From positions 1-64,000 of the IMG/VR virus record IMGVR_UViG_3300025010_000033: a stretch of 64,000 nucleotides of DNA; one strand, written 5' to 3'. The stretch comes from a virus. Position 1 is the stretch's first letter. Every line of letters starts with the position of its first letter. The position numbers and the translations under genes are program-made. The notes under the pieces were generated by a model. It worked only from the letters and a program-made list of their open reading frames with translations, was not told where the DNA came from and made no database searches. Below, piece by piece: positions 9,944 to 17,857 of this stretch.

Positions 9944-10654
9944 TTAATTGGCTTGTTTCAGCAAGCCTTTTTCTTTGCTCTTTTCTAATCTTTTCAATAT
10001 ATAATCCATACCTTTACTTGTCACCAGTGTTACAGGTATATCCGTGACTTCTCCATTAATGATTTTAATCTTAATTACCACTAAAAAGTACCCTGCATCA
10101 ATAAATTGTTGATAAGGCAAATTTTGTTTCCCTTTACCTGACATTAATATTCCTTCAGACCTTAAAAAACCAAATAATTTGTTCCTACCACTTAACTTCA
10201 ATTCTTTTGCGACAATCATCATAGTCTTATTGGTTTTAGAAGACATTACTTGATCATATAATAAAACCTTTGGTCTATCTTCTTCAACTTGTTTCCTTAA
10301 CAATTCTAATTCACCTTTTCTAAGACTTTTAAGGATTTTTCTAACCCATGAACGAAATTCTTTTGCTTTCTCAGTCTTAGCTAAAAAAGCTACTTCATAA
10401 ATTCCATCCTCATTAAATACTCTTGTTGTCTGCGTTCCAGAAGGAGAACCCATTTTGACATCGGCTGAAAATTCATCCTTTTTCAAATACTCATTTCTCA
10501 AAACTATCTTATTGATACCCTCTCTAGGAAACGAATATCCTAAAACCATACCTAATTGTTCACTAGTCATAAAAACTTCTTTATCTCCATTACTCCAAAA
10601 ATCACATTCAGTTCCTTGGAACACTTCTGATTTAAACAATACCAAATCATTCAC
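9944..10654 (-). CDS. Antirepressor, BRO-N plus KilA-C type
   Basis: About 236 residues. The N-terminal half is a BRO-N domain (TSEQLGMVLGYS, RVFNEDGIYEVAFLAKTEKAKEFR-W), the C-terminal half an ANT/KilA-C domain (VAKELKLSGRNKLFGFLRSEGILM and a final TSKGMDYI). Such proteins inactivate phage repressors or act as DNA-binding regulators. The GTG at 10654 is preferred because GGTGGTG lies seven bases before it and it overlaps the upstream stop, giving coupling; the frame extends to 10681. One of four antirepressor-type genes in the window. Confidence 0.8.
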   Translation of the reverse strand: MNDLVLFKSEVFQGTECDFWSNGDKEVFMTSEQLGMVLGYSFPREGINKIVLRNEYLKKDEFSADVKMGSPSGTQTTRVFNEDGIYEVAFLAKTEKAKEFRSWVRKILKSLRKGELELLRKQVEEDRPKVLLYDQVMSSKTNKTMMIVAKELKLSGRNKLFGFLRSEGILMSGKGKQNLPYQQFIDAGYFLVVIKIKIINGEVTDIPVTLVTSKGMDYILKRLEKSKEKGLLKQAN

Positions 10655-11132
10655 AAATGTCACCACCAACTTTATAACCAAGAAATTCTAATAAACAATT
10701 TTCACAAAAATCTATAATAACCTTCTCATTATCCCATTGACTCCCATACTGACCAACCTTATTAATTTGCCAAGATGGGTCAAAATGTCTATCTAAAATC
10801 TTATTGCACTTCTTACATATCATAGGAGTTTCACTAATGGCAAAATCAATTTGTCCTTCATTTAATAAACTAATAGAGAACACAGATTCATAGATGTTTC
10901 CACCTTCAAAATAATTAATCTCTTTAATGGTATCTTTAGGAATCATCATTTCCTGAAGAGTTGGTTTATTAATATTTATGTCATAAAACTCTAAATTGTC
11001 TCCATCTTCCACTAGTCGAAACATTTGATATGTATTCATAGACTGGATAGGAGAAGATAAAAATACCTGTACTTGCTTACCACTATAGGCATCTGAGATA
11101 CTAACCAGTTCGTTACAATTGATTACACGCAT
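10647..11132 (-). CDS. Hypothetical zinc-binding protein
   Basis: 161 residues of unrecognised family. Two cysteine pairs, CKKC (about 106-109) and CENC (about 145-148), probably form one zinc site across a beta-rich C-terminal half. ATG start. It is co-transcribed with the antirepressor at 9944-10654, whose start overlaps its end by eight bases, and it is driven by the promoter at 11193-11221. Confidence 0.7.
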   Translation of the reverse strand: MRVINCNELVSISDAYSGKQVQVFLSSPIQSMNTYQMFRLVEDGDNLEFYDININKPTLQEMMIPKDTIKEINYFEGGNIYESVFSISLLNEGQIDFAISETPMICKKCNKILDRHFDPSWQINKVGQYGSQWDNEKVIIDFCENCLLEFLGYKVGGDICE

Positions 11133-11155
11133 AATTCAAAACTCCCTTATCTTTT

Positions 11156-11221
11156 AAATGTTAAGGCCGAATTAATCTTCCTTACATTTACTAGTATAAG
11201 GGATTGTTTAGGAATATCCAA
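11156..11221 (-). promoter_or_regulatory. Promoter and conserved leader hairpin (copy 1)
   Basis: TTGGAT (11216-11221), 17-base spacer, TATACT (11193-11198). Immediately downstream the leader forms a hairpin of CCTTACATTT (11180-11189) against AAATGTTAAGG (11156-11166), with a loop containing TTAATTCGG. The same promoter plus leader design occurs at 13527-13592, the loop and stem sequence being nearly identical, so both genes may answer to one regulator. Confidence 0.7.
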
Positions 11222-11273
11222 CTAGGTTAAACAGGCAAATTTAAGCATATAGCAAGATTATACCTCGTTATCT

Positions 11274-11492
11274 TTAGTTATCTACTTCACGCTTAGTATT
11301 TTGCAATATTTCTTTATTCTCAGGTAACTCAACAACTTTTTCTAATTCAATTTTACAAAAATCAGATAATGTCCTCTTGTAATGTTTAGCCAATATCTCA
11401 AGATCACTCTTTAATTCTGCTGTAGTTACTACTCCTACTTGTATTCTCTGTTTTTTCCCTGTCATTTGATTTGTTTTATTAAACCTTGGCAT
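11274..11492 (-). CDS. Small ribbon-helix-helix type DNA-binding protein (putative)
   Basis: 72 residues. The layout is a basic N-terminal strand (KKQRIQVGVVTTAEL) followed by two helices (KSDLEILAKHYKRTLSDFC, IELEKVVEL). This matches the Arc/CopG ribbon-helix-helix fold, in which the strand of a dimer enters the DNA major groove. Ribosome site AGAAGGG and a TATAAT box lie just upstream. Likely a regulator in the lysogeny/antirepressor cluster. Confidence 0.6.
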   Translation of the reverse strand: MPRFNKTNQMTGKKQRIQVGVVTTAELKSDLEILAKHYKRTLSDFCKIELEKVVELPENKEILQNTKREVDN

Positions 11493-11669
11493 ACCATCAA
11501 TCCCTTCTCCTATATATTATACCATAATCATAAACTCACATGCCTTAACAAAATATAAAGCATATGTATATGTATTATTGGATAGAAGAGACTTGAATCA
11601 ACTTTATAGATAAATTATATCATACTCATATAAACAATGTCAAATAATTTTATTTCTTTGTTTATTAAA

Positions 11670-11696
11670 AAGAATCCACTAAAATCAGTGGATTCT
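11670..11696 (-). terminator. Terminator hairpin after P22-type antirepressor
   Basis: AAGAATCCACT (11670-11680) pairs with AGTGGATTCTT (11686-11696), 11 bp with a five-base loop. On the transcribed strand it is followed by TTTTTAATAAAC. It lies downstream of the gene ending at 11806. Confidence 0.7.
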
Positions 11697-11703
11697 TAAA
11701 ATA

Positions 11704-11752
11704 TTCACATTCACAACATTCACAACATTTACAACATTTACAATGTTCACAA
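11704..11752. repeat. Degenerate tandem repeat of TTCACAACA/TTTACAACA
   Basis: Five to six imperfect copies of a nine-base unit between the antirepressor stop and its terminator. Too short and irregular to assign a function; it could be an iterated protein site or slippage product. Confidence 0.6.
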
Positions 11753-11805
11753 CAACAATAAAAGTCAGAAACAAAACAATTTATTTATGTATTTAAATTA
11801 CTAAC

Positions 11806-12645
11806 TTAATCATCCAAATCACCAAAACTATCTAAATTATAATTCACTTTCTTCAATAATTTATCAATAAATTCAATCCCTTTACTAGTTACCAAAGTTT
11901 GCACTCTATTAACAATTTCACCATCATCGTCAGGAATTGTATATTCCCTCACAACAAATAACTTTTGTTCAAGATATTGTTGTCTAGGAACATTATGCTT
12001 TTCTTTATCATTTTTACTTCCAGTCATTAAAATATCATTATATCTTAAGAATGCAAATAGTCTTGTGCGACCAACATTAAATGATTTCGCAACGGAATTC
12101 ATATTTTGGCTTCCATTTGCTCCAATTAACTGATCGAAACTTCTTGCTTTTGGAATTAATTCTTTATTTTGAAGTTCTAACATTTTTCTTTGTTTCTTTT
12201 CTTTAAAATATGCAATTCCTCTCTCATCTTCATCCATATCGAGATAATCTTGAATAAACGTCTCTATGTTAGGCAGAAATGCCTTTGCTAAAACATCTTT
12301 TGCTTTAAGTTGATATTCAATAAGATTATTCATAACTTCTTTATTTTCTTTTTGCATTTTTGGAGTGATAGATATTTTAGCTAACCACAGTGGAAGAAAC
12401 TCAAGTTCGATACACAATACTTCTTGATCTCCACCATTTGTAGGGAGAACTAAATTTCGTTTCCCTTTAGAAAGTACAATATCTTCTTGGATTCTTATTC
12501 TTTCATTTTGCATTTGCCCTTTAGATAAATTTAATCCATCACATACCCATTTTACTCCTACATAAATCTTACCATCAATATCTTGAGCAGCCAACAAGTT
12601 AGCACCATTAAAATCCACTTCTTTAATCATTAATTCATTATTCAT
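11806..12645 (-). CDS. Antirepressor, P22 AR-N type with KilA-C domain
   Basis: 279 residues. The N-terminal half has the P22_AR_N signature (VGVKWVCDGLNLSKGQMQNE, FLPLWLAKISITPKMQKE). The C-terminal half has the KilA-C/ANT pattern (SVAKSFNVGRTRLFAFLRYNDILM, LVTSKGIEFIDKLL). In lambdoid phages the family binds and inactivates C2-type repressors. It shares its first half with the protein at 46766-47527 but has a different tail, pointing to domain shuffling. Expressed from the promoter at 12765-12793 with a tiny leader reading frame in between. Confidence 0.85.
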   Translation of the reverse strand: MNNELMIKEVDFNGANLLAAQDIDGKIYVGVKWVCDGLNLSKGQMQNERIRIQEDIVLSKGKRNLVLPTNGGDQEVLCIELEFLPLWLAKISITPKMQKENKEVMNNLIEYQLKAKDVLAKAFLPNIETFIQDYLDMDEDERGIAYFKEKKQRKMLELQNKELIPKARSFDQLIGANGSQNMNSVAKSFNVGRTRLFAFLRYNDILMTGSKNDKEKHNVPRQQYLEQKLFVVREYTIPDDDGEIVNRVQTLVTSKGIEFIDKLLKKVNYNLDSFGDLDD

Positions 12646-12706
12646 ATTATTTAATCATTCCTCTTTCTAATTTTAATTATTATTTTATTTTTGCATTATG
12701 TATTAA

Positions 12707-12739
12707 CTAAATCATATACTCTGTTGGATCTCTAGTCAT
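12707..12739 (-). CDS. Ten-residue leader peptide (putative)
   Basis: Between promoter and antirepressor lies an ATG frame MTRDPTEYMI-stop with a ribosome site GGTGGTGAAG eight bases ahead. The stop is about 60 bases before the antirepressor start. Its good ribosome site suggests it is translated and may set antirepressor expression, though no attenuator pair is clear. Confidence 0.4.
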   Translation of the reverse strand: MTRDPTEYMI

Positions 12740-12764
12740 TACACTTCACCACCCTTTCTATTCC

Positions 12765-12793
12765 ATTATACATGAATAGAATATAAGTGTCAA
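12765..12793 (-). promoter_or_regulatory. Consensus promoter of the P22-type antirepressor
   Basis: TTGACA (12788-12793), 17-base spacer, TATAAT (12765-12770): a perfect consensus. Upstream, GGGGAT (12832-12837) pairs with ATCCCC (12844-12849), closing the previous transcription unit. Such a strong promoter in an antirepressor gene implies tight repression in the lysogen. Confidence 0.8.
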
Positions 12794-12878
12794 GCAATAA
12801 ATAAAATTAATTCAAAACAAAAATTAGAGGAGGGGATAATGAAATCCCCATAATTTTCAAACTAACAAACCCAAATAA

Positions 12879-13052
12879 TCACAATCTAACCAAAATAAAC
12901 ATCAAACATTTTCTAACAAATCCTCTAACCAAACCATCCTTAACTAAAACTTCCTCACCATAATCTTGTTCCTCAAACTCTTCACTATAATACTCTTCAT
13001 AATTCCATTCCTCATAATAATCAACACAAGGGAATTGAATAATCTTACCCAT
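12879..13052 (-). CDS. Small acidic hypothetical protein
   Basis: 57 residues starting MGKIIQFPCVDYY, with a run rich in Glu and Tyr, ending in a hydrophobic segment (MFILVRL). Its ATG begins two bases after the TAA of the preceding gene (GTATAATTATG), so it is translationally coupled. No known family. Below the length of most automatic gene calls. Confidence 0.55.
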   Translation of the reverse strand: MGKIIQFPCVDYYEEWNYEEYYSEEFEEQDYGEEVLVKDGLVRGFVRKCLMFILVRL

Positions 13053-13054
13053 AA

Positions 13055-13492
13055 TTATACCAACTTCTCTATGTATTCATCACCTATATCCTTACTATAA
13101 ATATCCCTCACAACCCTTCGATGTTTTCCAATACACCCTTTTTCAATATCTTTCATTTCAATTGAAGAAATGTAATGTTGAACCAACATACGATCTTTTC
13201 CTAATGCCATATATTTTTGATGACAGTCTTCAATAATGTCCATCCACTGAGTTTGAGTTAGTTCTACTACCTCCCACTCAAGATCATATTTTGCAAGCAA
13301 ATTTAATTCCCTAAGTTTTTGAATTTTAAGTTCAACATCTTCTTTCCCATCAATTATTACTGTCATTGGAATTTCAGTGGAGTAATAATCCCATTTCCAA
13401 TCAGCATTGCGTTTTGTCATAGAATTAGAATAGATACCAAGTTTTCCACCAAATCGTCCATTTGTATCCTTGATGCAGTAAACTTTCTCCAT
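13055..13492 (-). CDS. Hypothetical protein
   Basis: 145 residues, no recognised domain. Begins with a short beta-rich part (MEKVYCIKDTNGRFGGKLGIYS) and continues helical with several Trp (ADWKWDYYS, LEWEVVELTQTQWMD). Strong leader: AGAGGAGAG ribosome site, promoter and hairpin at 13527-13592. First gene of a two-gene unit with the small protein at 12879-13052. Confidence 0.65.
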   Translation of the reverse strand: MEKVYCIKDTNGRFGGKLGIYSNSMTKRNADWKWDYYSTEIPMTVIIDGKEDVELKIQKLRELNLLAKYDLEWEVVELTQTQWMDIIEDCHQKYMALGKDRMLVQHYISSIEMKDIEKGCIGKHRRVVRDIYSKDIGDEYIEKLV

Positions 13493-13526
13493 ATAAATAT
13501 AGCACTCTCCTCTATACTTCTAAAAT

Positions 13527-13592
13527 GTTAAGGCCGATTAATTTGTATTCCTTAACTAATATTAGTATAGAGTATTATATACTTAAAGTCAA
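13527..13592 (-). promoter_or_regulatory. Promoter and conserved leader hairpin (copy 2)
   Basis: TTGACT (13587-13592), 17-base spacer, TATACT (13564-13569). The leader hairpin is CCTTAAC (13550-13556) against GTTAAGG (13527-13533), with loop sequence AATTAATCGG on the plus complement side, matching the leader at 11156-11189. Shared sequence in the transcript is roughly TTAATCGGCCTTAACATTT. Confidence 0.75.
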
Positions 13593-13606
13593 TAGTATTT
13601 TTACAA

Positions 13607-13849
13607 TCAGTCTATAATATTTTTACTGCTTTCTATAACCTTATAATCAAATAAATCATCTAATTTACAATCAAAAAAGATTGCAAACTTCATAGCTACA
13701 TCCAACATCATATTGTCTGTTCCACATATCTGATAAAGTCTCGACTTACTAATACCTAATTGATCAGCAATCCAAACTTGACTTGTTCCTGTTTTTGCTT
13801 GATACTCTTTAATTTTTTGTCTTATCTTATTGTTAACTTCAATTTTCAT
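13607..13849 (-). CDS. XRE-family repressor-like regulator
   Basis: 80 residues from the ATG at 13849 (AAGGAGTG ribosome site), not the longer frame from 13909, which overlaps the promoter. A helix-turn-helix occupies about residues 22-42 (VWIADQLGISKSRLYQICGT), followed by a short helical dimer part ending CKLDDLFDYKV, typical of small Cro/CI-like proteins. It is preceded by a promoter overlapped by an inverted repeat, suggesting autoregulation. The best candidate for the lysogeny switch protein in this window. Confidence 0.85.
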   Translation of the reverse strand: MKIEVNNKIRQKIKEYQAKTGTSQVWIADQLGISKSRLYQICGTDNMMLDVAMKFAIFFDCKLDDLFDYKVIESSKNIID

Positions 13850-13873
13850 ATTATAATCACTCCTTATCCATCT

Positions 13874-13917
13874 ATTATACCACATTTCCCATATGTCTAT
13901 CAAAATCAAAACATATG
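13874..13917 (-). promoter_or_regulatory. Promoter and candidate operator of the XRE gene
   Basis: TTGATA (13898-13903), 18-base spacer, TATAAT (13874-13879). An inverted repeat CATATGT (13890-13896) / ACATATG (13911-13917) brackets the -35 box, which is where a dimeric regulator would block polymerase. Confidence 0.65.
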
Positions 13918-14036
13918 TATTAGGAGTGAAACAAAATAATAATCAGGAACCTTTACCTTCCTATCAGCATAATATCACACAAGACAATCTTATGTCAAAT
14001 ATATTTATTTTATACTTCAATATCCCAACTAAAAAC

Positions 14037-14558
14037 TTAACGTCTCAATTTCTTCAACAATTCACTTGCTCTTTTATTCCTTGCAATCACCTTATCACTT
14101 GGTTTTCTCAACAACTCTTCTCTAATCTTATCTGCATATTCTCCTTCTGCCACAGTTTCTCTATCTAAACTCAATCTTATTGGTGCATCTCCATCATTAC
14201 TTTGTTGTTCAAATCCATCTGCTAATCTCTTAGCCCAATCTACTGGATCAAAATGAAAAACATAGTTTTTATCATCTTTAATATCTTCTTTTGTTTTGAT
14301 TATCAATTTTTCAATCTTATTGTCCTCAATTTTATGATTATGCTTCAAATATATCCCAACTAATTCCAAGTACCTACCCACATATTTTTCATAATTATCA
14401 TCAAGAAATATTTTAACAAACTCTTCCAATAAAGCATCAGCATGATTTTGATGCCTGAAATTATCAAGTTTTGCTTTCTGAATACATTCTATTAGAATAG
14501 CAATATCTTTATCATTAAGAGTGATATCATAATTTGTGACCTTGCGTCCAACTTTCAT
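14037..14558 (-). CDS. Hypothetical protein
   Basis: 173 residues, charged and helical, no known family. The N-terminus MKVGRKVTNYDITLNDKD and the lysine/arginine-rich end (KPSDKVIARNKRASELLKKLRR) could contact nucleic acid. Ribosome site TAGGAGG. It lies between the XRE gene and the divergent T5orf172 gene and so belongs to the regulatory cluster. Confidence 0.6.
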   Translation of the reverse strand: MKVGRKVTNYDITLNDKDIAILIECIQKAKLDNFRHQNHADALLEEFVKIFLDDNYEKYVGRYLELVGIYLKHNHKIEDNKIEKLIIKTKEDIKDDKNYVFHFDPVDWAKRLADGFEQQSNDGDAPIRLSLDRETVAEGEYADKIREELLRKPSDKVIARNKRASELLKKLRR

Positions 14559-14594
14559 TTGGAATTACCTCCTATAATTAATTTTATTTTTTAC

Positions 14595-14623
14595 TTTACA
14601 AATCAAAACACAGCATGTATAAT
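14595..14623 (+). promoter_or_regulatory. Promoter of the plus-strand T5orf172 gene, divergent region
   Basis: TTTACA (14595-14600), 17-base spacer, extended -10 TGTATAAT (-10 box 14618-14623). The complement over the same -10 reads TATACA, with TTGTAT 18 bases away, giving a plausible overlapping promoter for the minus-strand gene at 14037-14558. About 130 bases of leader separate this promoter from the start at 14758. Confidence 0.55.
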
Positions 14624-14757
14624 GATGAAGGAGATACAAATACAAAATACAATATAGAAAGGAAGTGATATTATCATTAGAGATGGGCCTTGGGTAATCA
14701 ATACATAAGGGTGTAAAGATTATAAAAGTAATTAAAAAAGAAAGAGGTAGTAACCAA

Positions 14758-15501
14758 ATGTTAAACGAAGAAGTTAAAGTCATCGAAATAAATGGAGAAC
14801 CTTGGTATATCGGAAATCATATTAACAGTATATTTAATTATGTTAAATCTATATATTCTGACATTCCCTATTTTGGATATGTATATATTGTTCCATATGG
14901 TGATTACTTAAAAATTGGATGTACGAAAAATCCAATAATTAGAATACAAAACATAAATAGTACATTTAAAAATTATAGTCTTGTAGATGAATGTGAGAGT
15001 AACAGCAAATTAATGTTATTATCACAACCACATGTAAATTACTACGAAACAGAAAAAATATTACATGAATTCTTTGATAATAAGAGAAGAAAAAGTGGAG
15101 AATTATTTGATTTAAGTTTGAATGATATTTTAGAAAATTTACCTTATTTAAATTATATAAAAGTAAAAACAGAAGACACTGAAGAAGATTCACAAGATGT
15201 TAAAACTTTAAAAAATCTCTTAACTTGTGATCTTAGTAAATTAAATAAACCTAATAATAGTGTATTAGATTTAGATTATTGTGCAGAATTATATATACCA
15301 AATGAGAGTTTAGAAATTAAACAAGAATTTAAGAAGATTTTATCAGAGTGTAAAAATGGACTAAATATTAAAGAAAATATGTTAAAGTTAAATAATGTTC
15401 TTTCAAATGCAATTGATCATGCTACGGAAATAATTAGACTCAATAATGAAAAAATTAGGTATAAAAATGAGCTAATTATAGAATTATCAATGAATAAATA
15501 A
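14758..15501 (+). CDS. T5orf172/MUG113-type GIY-YIG-like protein
   Basis: 247 residues, the only clear plus-strand gene. The N-terminus (VIEINGEPWYIGNHI) resembles the start of BRO/P22-type antirepressors. Residues about 40-125 carry the T5orf172 pattern: GYVYIVPYGDYLKIGCT, RIQNINST, YETEKILHEFF, KSGELFDLS. That domain is a GIY-YIG relative found with BRO-N in phage regulators. The rest is a helical/coiled tail. GAGGTAG ribosome site. Divergent from the repressor-side genes, which suggests it belongs to the opposite arm of a genetic switch. Confidence 0.75.
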   Translation: MLNEEVKVIEINGEPWYIGNHINSIFNYVKSIYSDIPYFGYVYIVPYGDYLKIGCTKNPIIRIQNINSTFKNYSLVDECESNSKLMLLSQPHVNYYETEKILHEFFDNKRRKSGELFDLSLNDILENLPYLNYIKVKTEDTEEDSQDVKTLKNLLTCDLSKLNKPNNSVLDLDYCAELYIPNESLEIKQEFKKILSECKNGLNIKENMLKLNNVLSNAIDHATEIIRLNNEKIRYKNELIIELSMNK

Positions 15502-15531
15502 TATAAACACTATAATTATAATTGTTCTTAT

Positions 15532-15566
15532 AGAGACTCTAATCCAACTTAGAGTCTCTATTCTTT
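15532..15566 (+). terminator. Rho-independent terminator of T5orf172 gene
   Basis: AGAGACTCTAA (15532-15542) / TTAGAGTCTCT (15549-15559), 11 bp with a six-base loop, followed by ATTCTTTT. Confidence 0.9.
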
Positions 15567-15737
15567 TAATAATTTTATCACATGATCACCGCAAATCCTC
15601 TCAAAACACACACAACAAATCATTTAGACCCATACGATAATACAATCAACAAATTTCTGACTCAACACAGTCAATCCTCACGCTTGTAATTCGATTTTAT
15701 AACGACAATAAAAACATTAAAATCAAAAACAAATATC

Positions 15738-15764
15738 AAAAAGACCCCTGACTAATCAGAGGTC
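15738..15764 (-). terminator. Rho-independent terminator of CWB2 gene
   Basis: On the minus strand GACCTCTGA and TCAGGGGTC pair (one G-U) across a four-base loop, then TTTTT. It ends the surface-protein gene. The 170 bases between this and the facing terminator at 15532-15566 show no further feature. Confidence 0.85.
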
Positions 15765-15801
15765 AATAAAGAATTAATTGACTTAAAAAATTTACTCTAA
15801 A

Positions 15802-17418
15802 CTAAATATAAGTGTTTCCAAAGTCATAACTTTCTGTCAAGGTTTTTCCACCCTCTATCTGCACTTTAATTAGATTATACTTATGAATTTTTAAAGTTGG
15901 TTGAATAAATTTCCAATCCATTGAAGACAATAAATTGCTTAATATTTGTTGATCAATTGAAGATATTGTCATATTATTATTCGTGTTTACAGAAGAAATT
16001 AACAAATAATAACTACCAACTGGAACATCAGCAATTTCATATTCTCCATATCCATTAGCTTTCGCAGTATAAATTCCATTCTGACCTTGAGGTATTTGTG
16101 ATAATGTTAAAGAAAAAACTGGATTATCACTATTTTTATTGAGATTTTTTGGTATTAAAGCTATTTTTGCTCCGACATCTGCTTTGGTTCCAATAAATTT
16201 ATTATACTGCCAAGTGACAGAACCTTTAATGCAACCAGTTGAAGTATCTATACTTGAAGATCCATTATTAATTATGGTAGTAGTATTATTGTTATTTGAA
16301 TTAGTAGTATTATTTGAATTATTAACAATATTAGTATTGTCAATATCAATTGGTGCAATTGGTGCAATAGGAGTAATAGGTACATTTACATTCGTATCTG
16401 TACTACTTATATTGCCTAATCCTTGTATTACACTATCTGGAACAACTGCTGTACCACCAAAAACGATTACATTATCAGTATTTGTTAATCTTTGCTGATA
16501 ATAATTTTTCGTACCATTAGGAGTAGCATTATTTACTAAAATAATTGGAGAAGATATTTTGGATGCATAAGAACTTCCACTTAGAGCGTCTGGAAATTGC
16601 TCACCAGTGGCAAGACAAATATTATTTGAATTAAATTGATTATTGAATTTTTGATTTATGGCTATATTTCTATCATATTTTGTTGCACCTGATATTTTTT
16701 CAACATTTGGAAATTGATTGGCAACATTATCATTAATTATGTCTGTATTTCCAATTATATAGGATTTCGTAATATTTGCTGAATTTGTATTAATATAATT
16801 TTTTACTGAACTTGGCATGTTATCAGAAGGAACCAATATAATCGGTATTTGCTTAATTGATGCTACAGGAGAAATTGAAAGTGAGTCAGAGAATTCTTCT
16901 CCAGTGCAGACTATTAGTTCATTTGGAGAAGGGAATTGTTTAGCAATTTCTATAGCTGTATCATACTGAGTTTGACCAAAAATTCTAGTTACATTAATAT
17001 TCATTGATTGCAATTCTGTATCAATTGCAGATGATAATACACCTGTACCACCGATAATTGTGACGTTTTTAACATTCAGATCAACTATTGTCTGCTTTGT
17101 TATTGGAGTAAGCGATGTGTTTTCCGTAAGCAATATTGGAGCATTAAGTTTTTTTGCTAAAGGTGTTGCTGAGAGTGCATCAGGATAATTACCTCCATAG
17201 ACAAGAATACAAGAATCTGAGCCATTAGACCACCCTTGCTTGGCAATTTGAGATGATGTGTCGTAACGGTCATTACCACTGAGCCTATTAATTGTTGGAT
17301 TTGTGTTTGTTGCACCTAATGTTGGTAATACAGATGAGGATGTGAATAATAGAGCAATGGATAATGTGATTGTGGAAATTGTGGTTAATAGTTTTTTAGG
17401 GAATAGTTTTCTTTTCAT
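15802..17418 (-). CDS. Secreted cell-wall-binding (CWB2) surface protein
   Basis: 538 residues from the ATG at 17418 (GGAGG ribosome site). Signal peptide KRKLFPKKLLTTISTITL with cleavage probably after TLGA. Three CWB2 repeats of about 95 residues follow (INRLSGNDRYDTSSQIAKQ, VTRIFGQTQYDTAIEIAKQ, VEKISGATKYDRNIAINQK). CWB2 modules anchor clostridial proteins to wall polymer. Then come an Ile-Ala-Pro and Asn/Thr low-complexity linker and a C-terminal carboxypeptidase-regulatory-like beta domain (ANGYGEYEIADVPVGSYYL). No enzyme domain. Probably made in the lysogen and displayed on the host. It supports a clostridial host. Confidence 0.92.
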   Translation of the reverse strand: MKRKLFPKKLLTTISTITLSIALLFTSSSVLPTLGATNTNPTINRLSGNDRYDTSSQIAKQGWSNGSDSCILVYGGNYPDALSATPLAKKLNAPILLTENTSLTPITKQTIVDLNVKNVTIIGGTGVLSSAIDTELQSMNINVTRIFGQTQYDTAIEIAKQFPSPNELIVCTGEEFSDSLSISPVASIKQIPIILVPSDNMPSSVKNYINTNSANITKSYIIGNTDIINDNVANQFPNVEKISGATKYDRNIAINQKFNNQFNSNNICLATGEQFPDALSGSSYASKISSPIILVNNATPNGTKNYYQQRLTNTDNVIVFGGTAVVPDSVIQGLGNISSTDTNVNVPITPIAPIAPIDIDNTNIVNNSNNTTNSNNNNTTTIINNGSSSIDTSTGCIKGSVTWQYNKFIGTKADVGAKIALIPKNLNKNSDNPVFSLTLSQIPQGQNGIYTAKANGYGEYEIADVPVGSYYLLISSVNTNNNMTISSIDQQILSNLLSSMDWKFIQPTLKIHKYNLIKVQIEGGKTLTESYDFGNTYI

Positions 17419-17433
17419 ATTTCTTTCCTCCAT

Positions 17434-17857
17434 TTACTATAATTTGATTATTTGGATTTGTTTGTTGTGTTAAGTATATAGTAAAAAGGAGGAAATTGCT
17501 AGATTTTTATTGTGATTTGTTTCGACAATAATTTTATTTATTTATTATTAAGAATTTGTGATGAGTGGATTAAATTTAACAAATCATTTAAGCAAATAAT
17601 AAATCCTAGTCATTGAGCGTTAGCGAAATGACTAGAAGCGTATTTCGACATAGCAATACAAGACCTTGCTTCGTTGGGTTATTTGTTGTTTTTATTGATT
17701 TGATATTTGTCCTACGGAACATTACGCAATTTTGGTGTCCCAAAATTACTTCATGGATATGATTTATTAATTATTATTTTATTTGTTATTATTGGTATGA
17801 AAATTACCAAAAGATATATTATATATGATTTGGTAAAAAACATACCAATAAATTATA
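17434..17857. other. Structured 420-base intergenic region
   Basis: No gene. It contains a nested palindrome after the helicase stop, TATTGGTATG (17790-17799) / CATACCAATA (17841-17850) with inner TTACCAAA (17804-17811) / TTTGGTAA (17829-17836). It also has a hairpin CTAGTCATT (17606-17614) / AATGACTAG (17627-17635) and AATTTTGG/CCAAAATT near 17730-17750. The palindrome may terminate the helicase transcript. The rest could be a small RNA or a remnant of a mobile element. Confidence 0.55.

Noticed and set aside
14565-14783. 72-codon minus-strand hydrophobic frame
   Set aside because: It runs through the divergent promoter region and the start of the plus-strand gene, with no ribosome site; a chance frame.
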